64,000 nucleotides of DNA from Cyclobacteriaceae bacterium (GTDB lineage: Bacteria; Bacteroidota; Bacteroidia; Cytophagales; Cyclobacteriaceae): NCBI GenBank assembly GCA_026129485.1, contig JAHCHY010000021.1:18238-82237 (forward strand), in the 5' to 3' direction. This document shows, in pieces, positions 26,501-35,433 of the stretch. Made by a program: the position numbers and the translations under genes. How positions within the stretch are numbered: the stretch's first letter is position 1; every line of letters starts with the position of its first letter. The notes beneath the pieces are model-generated. The model was not told where the DNA came from. It did not search any database and worked only from the letters and a program-made list of their open reading frames with translations.

Positions 26501-27352
26501 AAAACCTATGCTGCCACCGAGCGATTGGATGACGGCCGCAAGCTGCATGTAACGCTTACGCGCGAAAAAGATAAATTAGTTATTGATTTCACGGGTTCGG
26601 CTGACGTGCATCCGGGCAACCTCAACGCCACACATGCCATTGTACAAAGTGTAATCCTGTATGTGTTGCGCGTATGGATCAATAAACCCATTGCCATGAA
26701 TGAAGGCTTGATGCAACACATTCGTGTTGTGCTCCCGCAGGGCATCCTGAATCCTGATTTTAAAAAACAGCAACCGGCTGTAGTGGGCGGCAACACCGAA
26801 GTAAGCCAGCGATTGACGGATACATTAATGAAGGCACTGGAATTAAGCGCGTGCAGCCAGGGCACCATGAATAACTTTTTGTTTGGCAATACACGCTTTG
26901 GCTTTTACGAAACGATTTGTGGCGGAGCCGGTGCAAGCCCCGGCTATAACGGAGCTGATGCTGTACACACGCACATGACCAACACACGCATTACCGATGC
27001 TGAAATATTAGAGCACCGCTACCCGGTTTTGCTTAAGCGATTTGAGATCCGGAAAAGCTCTGGCGGAAAAGGAAAATGGCGTGGGGGTAATGGTGTGATC
27101 CGCGAAGTGCAGTTCAATGAAAGTATGGAAGTGAACCTGTTAACGCAACATCGCGTTGAGGCACCTTATGGTATGGCTGGCGGTAAACCGGGTAAGCGCG
27201 GCACACAACATCTTATTCGTGCTAACGGAGAAAAAATTCAACTGGCGGGTCTGGCTACTATAGAAGTGAATGCAGGCGATAAAATTGTGATTGCTACTCC
27301 GGGCGGAGGTGGGTGGGGTAATACTGCTCCACAAAATAACAAAGGGATGTAA
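23558..27352 (+). CDS. 5-oxoprolinase (ATP-hydrolysing), fused HyuA and HyuB halves
   Basis: 1264 residues, the size of the eukaryotic-type fused enzyme. It opens 5-oxoproline to glutamate using ATP, recycling glutathione breakdown products; hydantoinase activity is an alternative. The HyuA half (about 8-740) begins WVDTGGTFTDCIAF and contains LGSTRGTNALLERKG and AFDMGGTSTDVSLF, the nucleotide-binding motifs of this actin-like fold. The HyuB half (about 765-1255) has NHPAYGGSHLPDITLIKPVF and ends ATPGGGGWG. The start is a GTG. The last 121 bases before the tail are duplicated at 36367-36487. The fused form favours oxoprolinase. Confidence 0.9.
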   Translation: MPAPQLTPWKIWVDTGGTFTDCIAFTPAGKIKRLKILSSSVIKAEVRAVLPGNCLAVEVTFHTVLDIFKNFSVHIPGTAIALAIHHTHPDKGLIYLKSRIPRQIKAGTRIEITSHEEVPVLAARLLTETPLHKKFPPIEMKLGSTRGTNALLERKGAPTALIITKGFKDLLRIGTQQRPDLFALHIVKEEPLYKIVLETDERMNAAGNVLVPLSPGAIPSLVKKIKEAGCTSVAIALLHSYKNPAHEKTIKQALLAAGLNYVTASHEISEQIKILPRAETAVANAYLAPVIHAYLHRVQSGLAANLKIMTSAGGLVSAQKFFPKDSLLSGPAGGVVGAAISGARSGMQQLIAFDMGGTSTDVSLFNKAYSYRYESKVGHVRILSPSLEIETIAAGGGSICDFDGYKLIVGPHSAGAAPGPACYGAGGPLTITDVNLLLGRIASGFFAVPLYRDPAKNALEKILEKIYKHTGKRAEPEQVLESFLQIANEKMAEAIRKVSVQQGHNPADYTLLSFGGAGGQHASALAHLLGSKKILVPYDAGLLSAYGIGHADITHFEEQLVLKPLAQAIQKWEHLFTRLKKQGFQKLVRDGYAPKEITIQKQIAFLRFKGQESCIEVDANDPAKLISQFKLKYKAIYGHWLPHREIEIESVRLVAVVKGYQSKTRPSRIRKYTPASQHKQQMHIAGKWINADVFQWEKLMPGAIINGPALVVSQNSTTVVPPAWQFRLDRHNHALLHQSKKQKRVQQVFAAEAALELFSNRFTAVAQEMGALLQRTSFSVNVKERLDFSCALLDANGYLIVNAPHIPVHLGSMGVCVREVMKSISIREGDVIITNHPAYGGSHLPDITLIKPVFVNKKRVGFVANRAHHAEIGGTKPGSMPANATTLTEEGVIIAPIYLVKHGKPQWIEIKKLFTEVIYPTRLIDENLADLNGALASVNTGELLLKKLCRAHGTYTVLTYMKALQQYAAQQVSEKIKSLQRKTYAATERLDDGRKLHVTLTREKDKLVIDFTGSADVHPGNLNATHAIVQSVILYVLRVWINKPIAMNEGLMQHIRVVLPQGILNPDFKKQQPAVVGGNTEVSQRLTDTLMKALELSACSQGTMNNFLFGNTRFGFYETICGGAGASPGYNGADAVHTHMTNTRITDAEILEHRYPVLLKRFEIRKSSGGKGKWRGGNGVIREVQFNESMEVNLLTQHRVEAPYGMAGGKPGKRGTQHLIRANGEKIQLAGLATIEVNAGDKIVIATPGGGGWGNTAPQNNKGM
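27198..27318 (+). repeat. 121-bp direct repeat, copy 1 (inside the oxoprolinase 3' end)
   Basis: This coding segment recurs at 36367-36487 with 7 mismatches and no gaps. The copies point the same way and bracket about 9.05 kb. Confidence 0.9.
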
Positions 27353-27622
27353 ACTCAAATAGATTATGAAAATAAAAATAGATGCCCTGGGTTTGTGCCA
27401 CAAATGACGAACTCCATTGATTACTTTTTACTAATCCCATTTGCCGGGCAGTTTTAATGGCCCAATCAACGGTGGAAGGCTTGGTAAAATTCTTGAAGAA
27501 AAATTCGTTCTGCCAGTAAACTATCAGATCAAAATAAATAAAAAACTACAATTACGAATAAAATATGTAACTATTTTTACTACAATTACGATTAATATCA
27601 TTATAATGCTGGAATACATAAT
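27353..27622. other. 270-base AT-rich gap before the DUF4386 gene
   Basis: No gene is supported here. On the minus strand a frame without a start codon is open over about 60 codons (around 27350-27545) and reads like protein (WQNEFF and TVDWAIKTARQMGL), so it may be a gene remnant. The right half is very AT-rich and contains two exact copies of CTACAATTACGA at 27546-27557 and 27580-27591, possible binding sites for the PadR regulator encoded downstream. Confidence 0.35.
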
Positions 27623-28339
27623 ATGGAGACGACCCTTACTTCCAACAGCAGAACAGCGAGGTTAGCTGCATCCTTGTTTTTCTTTGTTTGTGTCCCCCTG
27701 TCGCTATGGGAGACCAACTATGTTCATTCAAAGATTTTCGTGCCGCAGGATCCCGTTACAACCGCTGCAAACCTGCTTTCGAACGAGTTCATTTTTCGAG
27801 CCTCGATCGTCACTCACCTTGCCGGCTTCTTAATTTTTGTGATGATGGTACTGCTGTTTTATCGCGTGTTCAGGCCGGTGGACAAACACCTGTCGCGGCT
27901 TATGCTGGTTTCGATATTAGCCCAGGTTCCGGTCGTCTTTGTCTTTGAAGTCTTCAACTTCACAGCGCTTATGATCCTCAAAAGCGAGCCGCGTTCTACT
28001 TTTGATGTCGCTCAGCAACAGGAGGCCGCATATTTCCTGATGCGTATGCCCCGGTATGGAACTGGGGCTGGCATGGGCAAGCTCTTCTTAGGACTATGTT
28101 TTATTCCTTTTGGGATGCTGGTTTTCCGATCGGGGTTCGCACCACGGATTATTGGTATACTGCTGATCATCGGTGGAGTGGGTTATGTCGCGGACTGTTG
28201 CATTTCTATTCTCCTGCAACGGGCTGACTATGTGATGGTACGGTCGTTCCTGATGTACACTACCGTGGGATATGCCCTGGCCCTGCTGTGGTTCCTGGTC
28301 AAAGGTGTGCGTGAACAAAAGGTAGTCGTTCGTCAATAA
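27623..28339 (+). CDS. DUF4386 family membrane protein
   Basis: 238 residues with about six transmembrane helices. The order of conserved pieces fits DUF4386: a hydrophobic N-terminal helix, FRASIVTHLAGFLIFVMMVLLFYRVFRPV, a central pair of helices, and the GKLFLGLCFIPFGMLVFRSGFAPRIIGILLIIGGVGY segment near the C terminus. No biochemical role is known for the family. It stands 18 bases before a PadR regulator and may be the first gene of a PadR-controlled unit with the permease at 28693. Confidence 0.75.
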   Translation: METTLTSNSRTARLAASLFFFVCVPLSLWETNYVHSKIFVPQDPVTTAANLLSNEFIFRASIVTHLAGFLIFVMMVLLFYRVFRPVDKHLSRLMLVSILAQVPVVFVFEVFNFTALMILKSEPRSTFDVAQQQEAAYFLMRMPRYGTGAGMGKLFLGLCFIPFGMLVFRSGFAPRIIGILLIIGGVGYVADCCISILLQRADYVMVRSFLMYTTVGYALALLWFLVKGVREQKVVVRQ

Positions 28340-28357
28340 CTGGAATTATATAGTAAT

Positions 28358-28696
28358 ATGAAAAAAACAAAGCTTGGAGAATTTGAAGAATTGGTACTCT
28401 TAACCGTTGCTGCACTCCAGCAAGATGCCTATGGAGTGGAGATAAAGCGGGAATTGGAAGAAAGATTGAAACACAAATTAAGTGTTGGCTCTATCCAATC
28501 CTCGCTTAAGCGCATGGAAGAGAAAGGCTTTCTCACTTCTCAATTTGGAGAAGCAACGCAGAAGCGGGGCGGCAAACGCAAACGGATTTATGCCACTACC
28601 TCACACGCCCGAAAAGTGCTGGAAGAGATGAAAGAAATACGTGCCGGTTTGTGGAGTGCCATTCCCAAGCTTGCTTATGAATTGAAGGTGATATGA
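28358..28696 (+). CDS. PadR-family transcriptional regulator (copy 1)
   Basis: 112 residues. It is a winged helix of the PadR type: LGEFEELVLLTVAALQQDAYGVEIKRELE at the N terminus, then VGSIQSSLKRMEEKGFLTSQFG as recognition helix and wing, and a wing sequence GGKRKRIYATTSHARKVLEEM. PadR proteins often repress neighbouring transporter genes until a ligand or stress relieves them. Its stop overlaps the start of the permease (ATGA), a strong sign of coupling. A second PadR-permease set is at 36983-42711. Confidence 0.9.
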   Translation: MKKTKLGEFEELVLLTVAALQQDAYGVEIKRELEERLKHKLSVGSIQSSLKRMEEKGFLTSQFGEATQKRGGKRKRIYATTSHARKVLEEMKEIRAGLWSAIPKLAYELKVI

Positions 28697-31299
28697 ACAA
28701 CCCGCTTTCCATCCGTCCGCCACAGTGGCCGGTAAAATTCCTCCGGTTCTTTTTGAAAGAAAAGTACCTCGAGGAGATTGAAGGCGACATGGAAGAAATT
28801 TTCTATGAAAATGTAGAACGTTTTTCGGTTCGCAAAGCTAAACGATTGTATGCCTGGGAAATGATAAAACTCCTGCGGCCCAACCTTATCAAAAATCTTG
28901 AATTCGTTAATTATTTAATTCAATCCGGCATGTTCAAAAACTATTTTAAAGTTTCCTTTCGGGGATTGATGAAAAATCCGGTCAACTCTTTCATTAATGT
29001 TTTTGGGTTAGCCGTGGCAATCGGGTTGTGTGTGTTTGGCTATGCCTTTGCGCGTTGGACTTTCAGCACGGATCAATTTCATAAAAACAAACACTCTGTT
29101 TATCTCACCACCTTTTTTGCAAACCGGGATGGAGTGGCTCAGCAATACGGAACAACACCTCGACCGCTTGGTGAAATGCTGCGTGAAGATTTTGCGCAAA
29201 TCAAAAACGTATGCCGGGTTGAAGACAGAAGTGTAGTGATGAAGCATGACGACAATGTTTTCCATGAACGTGTTCGGTATGTCGATCCTGAATTTCTTGA
29301 AATGTTTACGTTTCCGCTAAAGTGGGGAACAACCAATGCTTTGAAAGATGTAAACAGCATCATCCTGAGCGAACCGATATCAGTAAAATATTTTGGAGAC
29401 GAAAACCCAATCGGCTCAAGCATCCAGATGATTTATGGAAAGGATCAAAGCAAGGTTTTCAAAATTGTTGGAGTGGCTGCTGAATTCCCGAAGGCACGCA
29501 CGATTAGCTTTGACTTCCTTGTCAACTTCGAAAACTTCAGAACAACTGATCGGGCTTACGACTTCCATGACTGGAATGCATTTGTCAATGCCACGTTCAT
29601 CCAGGTCGATAATCCTTCAGACCTGTTGGTCATCAAAGAGAAAATGGACAAGTATAAGGTATTGCAAAATAGTGCAGTGAAAGAAGACTGGGCTATTTCA
29701 TCATTTTCATTCGAGCCATTAGCTACACTTCATGAGCAGTCGGAATATATTAAAAACGATATATCAAGAAGTTCTAAAAGTAATTATGTGAGCATTTATT
29801 TCATGGTGGTCATTGCAGTGTTTATGCTGGCACTCGCATGCACAAACTATATTAACATTGCTATCGCCACGGCCGCGAAGAGATTAAAAGAAATTGGCGT
29901 TCGTAAAACAATAGGCGCCACCCGTAAAGTGGTAATCACCCAGTTTTTAACTGAAAATATTGTACTAACCTCATTTGCCTTACTTATTGGGGTGGCATTG
30001 GGATACTTTTTTTTCATCCCGGGTTTCGAATCACTCTGGCATTTCAACATGGACTTCCGTTTCACGGATGTCAACCTCTGGATATATCTTCCGGTTATTC
30101 TGCTTGTAACCAGCATCGCTTCAGGGATTTACCCCGCCTTATACATTTCACGATTTCGTGTGACCACGATTTTGAAGGGCAGTGTAAAATTTGGTCAGCG
30201 AAACCTGCTGACGAAAGTGTTCTTGTGTTTTCAACTAATATTCGCCTGCATCTTCATCACCATGTCGGTAATGTTTACACAGAACACCAATTATATGAGC
30301 AAACGCAGCTGGGGCTATAACCGGGCCGGTACGCTTTACGCTATGGTTCCGGATCAATCTTCTTTTGAAAAACTAAGCGCCATCATGGTACAAAGCCCAA
30401 ACGTACTTTCGATATCCGGGTCTGCGCATCATGTTGGTAAAACTCACAAGTCAACCGTTCTGCATTTTCCGGATCACGACTATGAAGTCGATCAGCTTTC
30501 AGTGGATGCCAACTACTTCGGGACGATGGGACTTGAACTGAAAGAAGGCAGAACGTTCAATGATTTCGAGGGCAGCGACCGGCACGCAGTAGTTATCAAT
30601 GAAACACTTGCAGGAAACATTAAAGGAAATCCCATCGGCCTGGTTTTTCGCATCGACACCGTTCAATATGAAGTAATCGGTGTGTTGAAAGATTTTCATA
30701 GCTATACGTTTCGCCAACTCGTGCGCCCCATTATTTTTAAAGTGGCTGATAAACCTGATTATCGTTTTCTCTCCTTAAAAGCGCGAGGTGATTCAGATAT
30801 GGAAGTGTATAAAGCGCTTCAGGCAGGCTGGTCTGAACTTTTCCCGGAGATCCCGTTCGAGGGCGGGTTACAGGAAGACGTTTGGGGATTTTATTACCGG
30901 GAGATTGGAATATACAAATTGGTTTGGAAGGTATTCGCCTTCCTTGCAGTTTCGCTGGCCACTCTTGGGCTTTATGGTTTAGTGCGCCTTAATGTAGAAG
31001 GCCGCACGAAAGAATTCAGCATTAGAAAAGTGTTGGGTGCGGGTATAAAAAATATATCGGCTAATGTAATCAATCAATACCTCGTTCTGTTCATTGTTGC
31101 TCTATGTATCGGGGCACCTTTGGGTCATTGGCTTGGCACGTGGCTGATTGAGTTCAGTAATGAATACCACATGCCGATTACTCCTTCAGGCGCTATGATC
31201 TCGACAGTAATCACAGCCGTTGTTTTATTGGCAACAGTCTCCACACAGATTTGGAAAGTAATGAAATCAAACCCGGTAAGTGGATTGAAGGTGGAGTAG
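28693..31299 (+). CDS. FtsX/MacB-type ABC permease with N-terminal prefix domain (copy 1)
   Basis: 868 residues. Residues 1-85 are a permease prefix domain (PPQWPVKFLRFFLKEKYLEEIEGDMEEIF). Then comes a transmembrane helix with KNPVNSFINVFGLAVAIGLC, a MacB-type periplasmic region, a three-helix FtsX block containing the ACTNYINIAIATAAKRLKEIGVRKTIGATRKVV motif, and a second half with the repeat RTKEFSIRKVLGAGIKN. Family members move peptides or lipids, or act as sensor transporters, driven by a separate ATPase. No ATPase gene is in this window. It overlaps PadR by 4 bases. Confidence 0.88.
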   Translation: MNNPLSIRPPQWPVKFLRFFLKEKYLEEIEGDMEEIFYENVERFSVRKAKRLYAWEMIKLLRPNLIKNLEFVNYLIQSGMFKNYFKVSFRGLMKNPVNSFINVFGLAVAIGLCVFGYAFARWTFSTDQFHKNKHSVYLTTFFANRDGVAQQYGTTPRPLGEMLREDFAQIKNVCRVEDRSVVMKHDDNVFHERVRYVDPEFLEMFTFPLKWGTTNALKDVNSIILSEPISVKYFGDENPIGSSIQMIYGKDQSKVFKIVGVAAEFPKARTISFDFLVNFENFRTTDRAYDFHDWNAFVNATFIQVDNPSDLLVIKEKMDKYKVLQNSAVKEDWAISSFSFEPLATLHEQSEYIKNDISRSSKSNYVSIYFMVVIAVFMLALACTNYINIAIATAAKRLKEIGVRKTIGATRKVVITQFLTENIVLTSFALLIGVALGYFFFIPGFESLWHFNMDFRFTDVNLWIYLPVILLVTSIASGIYPALYISRFRVTTILKGSVKFGQRNLLTKVFLCFQLIFACIFITMSVMFTQNTNYMSKRSWGYNRAGTLYAMVPDQSSFEKLSAIMVQSPNVLSISGSAHHVGKTHKSTVLHFPDHDYEVDQLSVDANYFGTMGLELKEGRTFNDFEGSDRHAVVINETLAGNIKGNPIGLVFRIDTVQYEVIGVLKDFHSYTFRQLVRPIIFKVADKPDYRFLSLKARGDSDMEVYKALQAGWSELFPEIPFEGGLQEDVWGFYYREIGIYKLVWKVFAFLAVSLATLGLYGLVRLNVEGRTKEFSIRKVLGAGIKNISANVINQYLVLFIVALCIGAPLGHWLGTWLIEFSNEYHMPITPSGAMISTVITAVVLLATVSTQIWKVMKSNPVSGLKVE

Positions 31300-31352
31300 T
31301 AAGGCGAGAAAACTTCCTGACATCAATTAATTCCTCACAATAAATAACAGGT

Positions 31353-31817
31353 ATGGATATAAAGGAGATTATTGAAACATGGGAAATCCACAATAGGATT
31401 AACCTGTACTTATTGAAGGCCATTAAGGATGAACACCTGTCTGATCTTTCTGCTTCGAAAGGCAGAAATGTTGGCGAGCAGTTTGGCCACATGCACAACG
31501 TGCGATTAATGTGGTTGAAAGCCGCAATGCCCGACTTACTTAAGGGTCAGTCAAAAATTGATAACGATACTAAGATAACCAAAAAAATACTCTCGGATGA
31601 ACTGGTAAGAAGCTCCAAAGCCATTGTTTCATTGTTTCAAATTGGAATTGAGGAGGGAAAGATAAAAGGATTTAAACCACACCCCCTTGCTTTTTTTGGT
31701 TATCTCATTTCGCACGAAAGCCATCATCGAGGGCAAATCATGTTGACCCTTAAACAATCCGGACACATGGTAGATCAGAAGACCCGGTATGGATTATGGG
31801 AGTGGGGCTCAAGATGA
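31353..31817 (+). CDS. DinB-like four-helix metalloprotein
   Basis: 154 residues, helical. The histidines expected of the DinB/YfiT metal site are present: GEQFGHMHNVRLMW near 46-60 and ISHESHHRGQIMLTL near 126-140. The family has varied roles, for example thiol transferases and stress-induced proteins, but no substrate can be read here. The start at 31353 has an A-rich upstream region. It lies between the first permease and a TPR protein, all on the plus strand, with gaps of 53 and 31 bases. Confidence 0.8.
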   Translation: MDIKEIIETWEIHNRINLYLLKAIKDEHLSDLSASKGRNVGEQFGHMHNVRLMWLKAAMPDLLKGQSKIDNDTKITKKILSDELVRSSKAIVSLFQIGIEEGKIKGFKPHPLAFFGYLISHESHHRGQIMLTLKQSGHMVDQKTRYGLWEWGSR

Positions 31818-31848
31818 ATTTTAAATCAATAAACGATCACTGCCAATT

Positions 31849-32640
31849 ATGAAACTTAAACACTACCTGATTGCCTTTTCATTCCTAATCACTTTTATTA
31901 CGAATGGCCAAAGTAATCTTCAACGGGGAATTTCACTTTATCAATCAAAAAAATATAGTGAGGCTATCCAATTGTTGAACTCTGTTAATGAAAAATCAGA
32001 AGATTATGCTGAAGCCCGTTATTATTTGGGTCGAATAGCCTATGACAAAAAATTATATAATGATGCTGTTGATTACTTTAAGGAAGCCAGTAAGGCAAAC
32101 CCAAAAAGTGGCGATTATTTTAATTGGTTGGGAGACAGTTATTCAGCAATCGGTAGCACCGCCAGCATGTTTACCCAGATGTCAGTTGGCCCTAAAGCGC
32201 TAAAAGCCTGGGAGAAGGCAACAGAACTTGATCCGAAGAATATCAGGGCGCGTGTTTCACTTGTTGACTCCTACATGATGGCCCCGGCATTTATGGGAGG
32301 CGGAGAAGATAATGCGAAGAAAATGGCAGGTGAGGTATTCCCTCTTTTAGAAGAATCATTTCAAAACTCATCAACCAATTTTCTGCATCACTACTGGTAT
32401 GGAAAAATTGCAGCGATTACAGGTTTAAAGCTTGATAAGGGCGAGCTCTCATTGGAGAAATACTTAACCTACACACCGCAAAAGGGTGAACCTTCTCTGG
32501 CCGGAGCCAACATGCGTCTTGGTCAAATTAAGGAGAAGCAGGGAAATAAAGCAGAAGCAAAGAAGTATTATGAAGCTGCTTTAAAGCTTGATAGTAAACT
32601 TGAAAGTGCGCAAAAGGGATTGGAGAGAGTTTCTAAATAA
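31849..32640 (+). CDS. Periplasmic tetratricopeptide-repeat protein
   Basis: 263 residues. A signal peptide (about 1-20) leads to TPR units: GISLYQSKKYSEAIQLLNSV, EARYYLGRIAYDKKLYNDAVDYFKEASKANPKS, and near the C terminus MRLGQIKEKQGNKAEAKKYYEAALKLDS. TPR domains bind protein partners; none can be named. The middle part (SVGPKALKAWEKATELDPKNIRARVSLVDSYMMAPAFMGGG) resembles TPR proteins seen in other Bacteroidota. The sequence is AT-rich compared with genes at either end of the window, in line with the accessory block. Confidence 0.8.
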   Translation: MKLKHYLIAFSFLITFITNGQSNLQRGISLYQSKKYSEAIQLLNSVNEKSEDYAEARYYLGRIAYDKKLYNDAVDYFKEASKANPKSGDYFNWLGDSYSAIGSTASMFTQMSVGPKALKAWEKATELDPKNIRARVSLVDSYMMAPAFMGGGEDNAKKMAGEVFPLLEESFQNSSTNFLHHYWYGKIAAITGLKLDKGELSLEKYLTYTPQKGEPSLAGANMRLGQIKEKQGNKAEAKKYYEAALKLDSKLESAQKGLERVSK

Positions 32641-32651
32641 GAGAAACCAAT

Positions 32652-32711
32652 ATGAAGAACTATACATTATTATCACTTTTCTTTCTATTCATACTCCTGT
32701 TCATTGTTTAA
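32652..32711 (+). other. 19-codon frame resembling a truncated signal peptide
   Basis: ATG 32652 to TAA 32709-32711 encodes MKNYTLLSLFFLFILLFIV, which looks like a signal peptide without its mature protein. It sits in the 206-base gap after the TPR gene. It may be the decayed start of a lost secreted protein; no further matching frame follows. Confidence 0.2.
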
Positions 32712-32846
32712 TAAAGGTTAAATCGTACGCAACTGAACGGTGGGAATACATTTGCGTACACATTCCGGTAAAAATACTTTGAAATCAGACCAAAATGACG
32801 GTGGCGCGAATTTGGAGTAAAGAATGCATCATTTAATTCATAGACT

Positions 32847-35258
32847 ATGATTAAAAATATTCTGATCACATCGCTGAGAAATTTTTTTCGCAACCGGATT
32901 TTTTCTCTCATAAATCTTATTGGTCTCTCCGTTAGCATGTCATTGGGTATGCTTATTATAATGATTATAAAAGATCAATTTGCATTCGATAATTTTCATA
33001 AAGACAGTGATCGGATTTACAGGGTGAATACGCTCCTTCTCCATCCTGAATGGGGAACGGTAGATTTTGCATCAGCCCCGTTGTCTGTTGGCCGGACGCT
33101 GAAAGATGACTATTCATTTAGTGAAAATACAGTACGGATTAATCGCGAACTAAATGGCGATGCAACCTACATGAACGTGAATGTTCCGGTCAAAGGATTG
33201 CTTGTCGATCCATCGTTTCTTGAAGTGTTCAACTTTCCTTTTCAAAAAGGGAATCCGGCAACGGCACTGGCATTACCCAACAGCCTGGTTCTCACAAAGC
33301 AAACTGCTGAAAAGATTTTTGGAACGACCGACCCCATCGGACAAACTATTTCCATCGCACGCTATGGTGATTTTACGATAACAGGAGTTTTGCAGGAATT
33401 CGCCAGCAAAACGCATTTTGAATTTGAGGTGCTTTGCTCCATATCAACCCTTCCTGTTCTTGAAAAGAATAAGGCCGTGAGTCACTCGCTCGACAATTGG
33501 AGCGCATACTACAACAACTATGTTTATATTAAATTAAAAGACGGTCGAAATGCTGATGAAGCAGAACAAGCTCTTGCGGAAATAAACAGAAAACACTGCA
33601 TCGGCCTGAAGTCGCAAGGGCAGGATATTGAATATTCTTTTTACTTGCAGCCGTTAGAAAAGATCACACCGGGTCCCGAACTATCAGGTCAAATGGGTAA
33701 GGGAATGCCTGCTTTCTTTTTAATTTTTCTGGGTGTATTGGCCGGAGTTGTATTACTGATGTCGGTCTTTAATTTTACAAACCTTACCATTGCCAAATCG
33801 TTGTCGCGTGCGCGGGAAATCGGGGTTCGGAAAGTAGTGGGTGCAAACAGGCGCCAGGTATTCTTTCAATTTATGGGAGAAGCCGTGATATTTTCTCTTG
33901 CAGCGTTATCGTTCTCTTACATCCTTTTGCAATTTTTGAAAACCAGTTTCTTGCAGTTGTCGCTTAATGAGGACTTCTTCATGGAGTTGAACGAAGGTTT
34001 TTCCCTGTATATCATTTTTATTCTGTTTGCAACAGGGGTTGGTATATTGGCGGGTGTTCTTCCGGCTGCTTATTTATCTGCCTTCAAGCCATCGAGAGTT
34101 TTGAAAGATGTTCAGAATTTAAAAATCTATTCACGGCTTACCTTCAGAAAAATTTTGATGGTTGTGCAGTTCACATTGTCGGTCATTTTTGTGATTGTTG
34201 TTCTGGTGGTTTACCGGCAGATTGATTTTATGCTTACGTCAGACTACGGCATTGAACAAAAGAACAACCTCCATGTAAGCTTGCAGGGTGTAGCGTTTGA
34301 GAAAATAGCAAATGAAATCAGAAGCCTGCCGGGTGTGGTGCGGGTGGGCGGTGTATCTCATAAACTCGGCACATTTCAGACCGGTTCAGGTAATTATAGA
34401 AAGAGTGAGGGTGACAAGTCATTTGTGATGCACAATTATACAGTGGATGATAACTACATCGAGAATTTATCGCTCACTTTTTTGGCTGGCCGGAATTTTA
34501 ATCCGGATGAGCAGGTTGGTCATGAAAAGCATGTGATACTTAATGAAACAGCGCTTGATCGATTTGGGTTTCAATATCCTTTGGATGCCATTGGTCAAAA
34601 CATTTATGCAGTCGATTCCCTGGCGCTGCAAATCATCGGTGTTGTGAAGGATTTTCATTTTCGTCCGATGAACAATAAAATTGGTCCATTGGCCCTGCGC
34701 TATAACATCAATGAACTAAACTATCTGAGTGCAAAAATTTACGCGGAGCAAAAAGAAGCGGTAACGGCATCCATTGCTGAAATATGGAAGAAACACGACC
34801 CCATACATCCGGTTGAATTCATGATGATGGAAGATGAAATTGATGATGAGTACAGGCAGGCGGGCATGAACGATGTGCTAGTGATTGTAGGTTACATTAC
34901 ATTTCTTGTCATTTCACTTGCCTGTTTAGGCATGCTTGGCATGGCTATGTACGCTTCCCGGATCAGGGTTAAGGAAGTGGGGATACGAAAAGTAATGGGC
35001 GCTACTGTTACCGATATGGTTATGTTGCTCAGTAAATCCTACATGATCCTTATTGGAATTGCCATCCTGATTGGCGTTCCGGTAAGTTTTATACTGGGAG
35101 AAGTCTTTTTGGAAGGTTTTGCCTATAAGATACAGATAACACCTCTTTTGCTGGGATTTAGTATTGCCATAATTGCCGGCATGGGGTTATTAACCATTTG
35201 GTCACAAACGATAATCGTAGCGCTTTCAAATCCCGTAAAATGGTTGAGGCACGAGTAG
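32847..35258 (+). CDS. FtsX/MacB-type ABC permease without prefix domain
   Basis: 803 residues. It begins directly with SLRNFFRNRIFSLINLIGLSVSMSLGMLI, so it lacks the prefix domain of the other three permeases here. The usual order follows: first periplasmic region, FtsX helices with FNFTNLTIAKSLSRAREIGVRKVVGANRRQVF, a transmembrane helix after FRKILMVVQFTLS, a second periplasmic region with VVKDFHFRPMNNKIG, and the final FtsX block with RVKEVGIRKVMGATVTD. ATPase and adaptor genes are missing nearby. It has no adjacent PadR gene. Confidence 0.88.
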   Translation: MIKNILITSLRNFFRNRIFSLINLIGLSVSMSLGMLIIMIIKDQFAFDNFHKDSDRIYRVNTLLLHPEWGTVDFASAPLSVGRTLKDDYSFSENTVRINRELNGDATYMNVNVPVKGLLVDPSFLEVFNFPFQKGNPATALALPNSLVLTKQTAEKIFGTTDPIGQTISIARYGDFTITGVLQEFASKTHFEFEVLCSISTLPVLEKNKAVSHSLDNWSAYYNNYVYIKLKDGRNADEAEQALAEINRKHCIGLKSQGQDIEYSFYLQPLEKITPGPELSGQMGKGMPAFFLIFLGVLAGVVLLMSVFNFTNLTIAKSLSRAREIGVRKVVGANRRQVFFQFMGEAVIFSLAALSFSYILLQFLKTSFLQLSLNEDFFMELNEGFSLYIIFILFATGVGILAGVLPAAYLSAFKPSRVLKDVQNLKIYSRLTFRKILMVVQFTLSVIFVIVVLVVYRQIDFMLTSDYGIEQKNNLHVSLQGVAFEKIANEIRSLPGVVRVGGVSHKLGTFQTGSGNYRKSEGDKSFVMHNYTVDDNYIENLSLTFLAGRNFNPDEQVGHEKHVILNETALDRFGFQYPLDAIGQNIYAVDSLALQIIGVVKDFHFRPMNNKIGPLALRYNINELNYLSAKIYAEQKEAVTASIAEIWKKHDPIHPVEFMMMEDEIDDEYRQAGMNDVLVIVGYITFLVISLACLGMLGMAMYASRIRVKEVGIRKVMGATVTDMVMLLSKSYMILIGIAILIGVPVSFILGEVFLEGFAYKIQITPLLLGFSIAIIAGMGLLTIWSQTIIVALSNPVKWLRHE

Positions 35259-35413
35259 TGCGGAGTGGAATTTTCGGTCACTTGCCGGGCGACAATTAAT
35301 GCCTGAACAACACATTGTTCCTTGCAAAAACGATGTGATAGAGAGGTTGATAATAAGCCAGGCTTTTGCTGCTTCCGGCTTTAAAAAGAGTGGCCAATGG
35401 TGCTTTTATTTTG

Positions 35414-35421
35414 TAAATTTG
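35414..35421 (+). promoter_or_regulatory. -7 promoter element before the putative antitoxin gene
   Basis: TAAATTTG matches TAnnTTTG and ends 12 bases before the ATG at 35434. This supports the internal start over the longer frame that begins at 35299. No clear -33 element is seen. Confidence 0.35.
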
Positions 35422-35433
35422 GATAAGAAAATT

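Noticed and set aside
27441-27665. A 74-codon plus-strand frame between oxoprolinase and DUF4386
   Set aside because: Low-complexity AT-rich sequence with Ile/Thr runs, no domain, and it overlaps the DUF4386 start.
35299-35433. N-terminal extension of the putative antitoxin gene
   Set aside because: The longer frame has no domain support and would run through the -7 box at 35414-35421.
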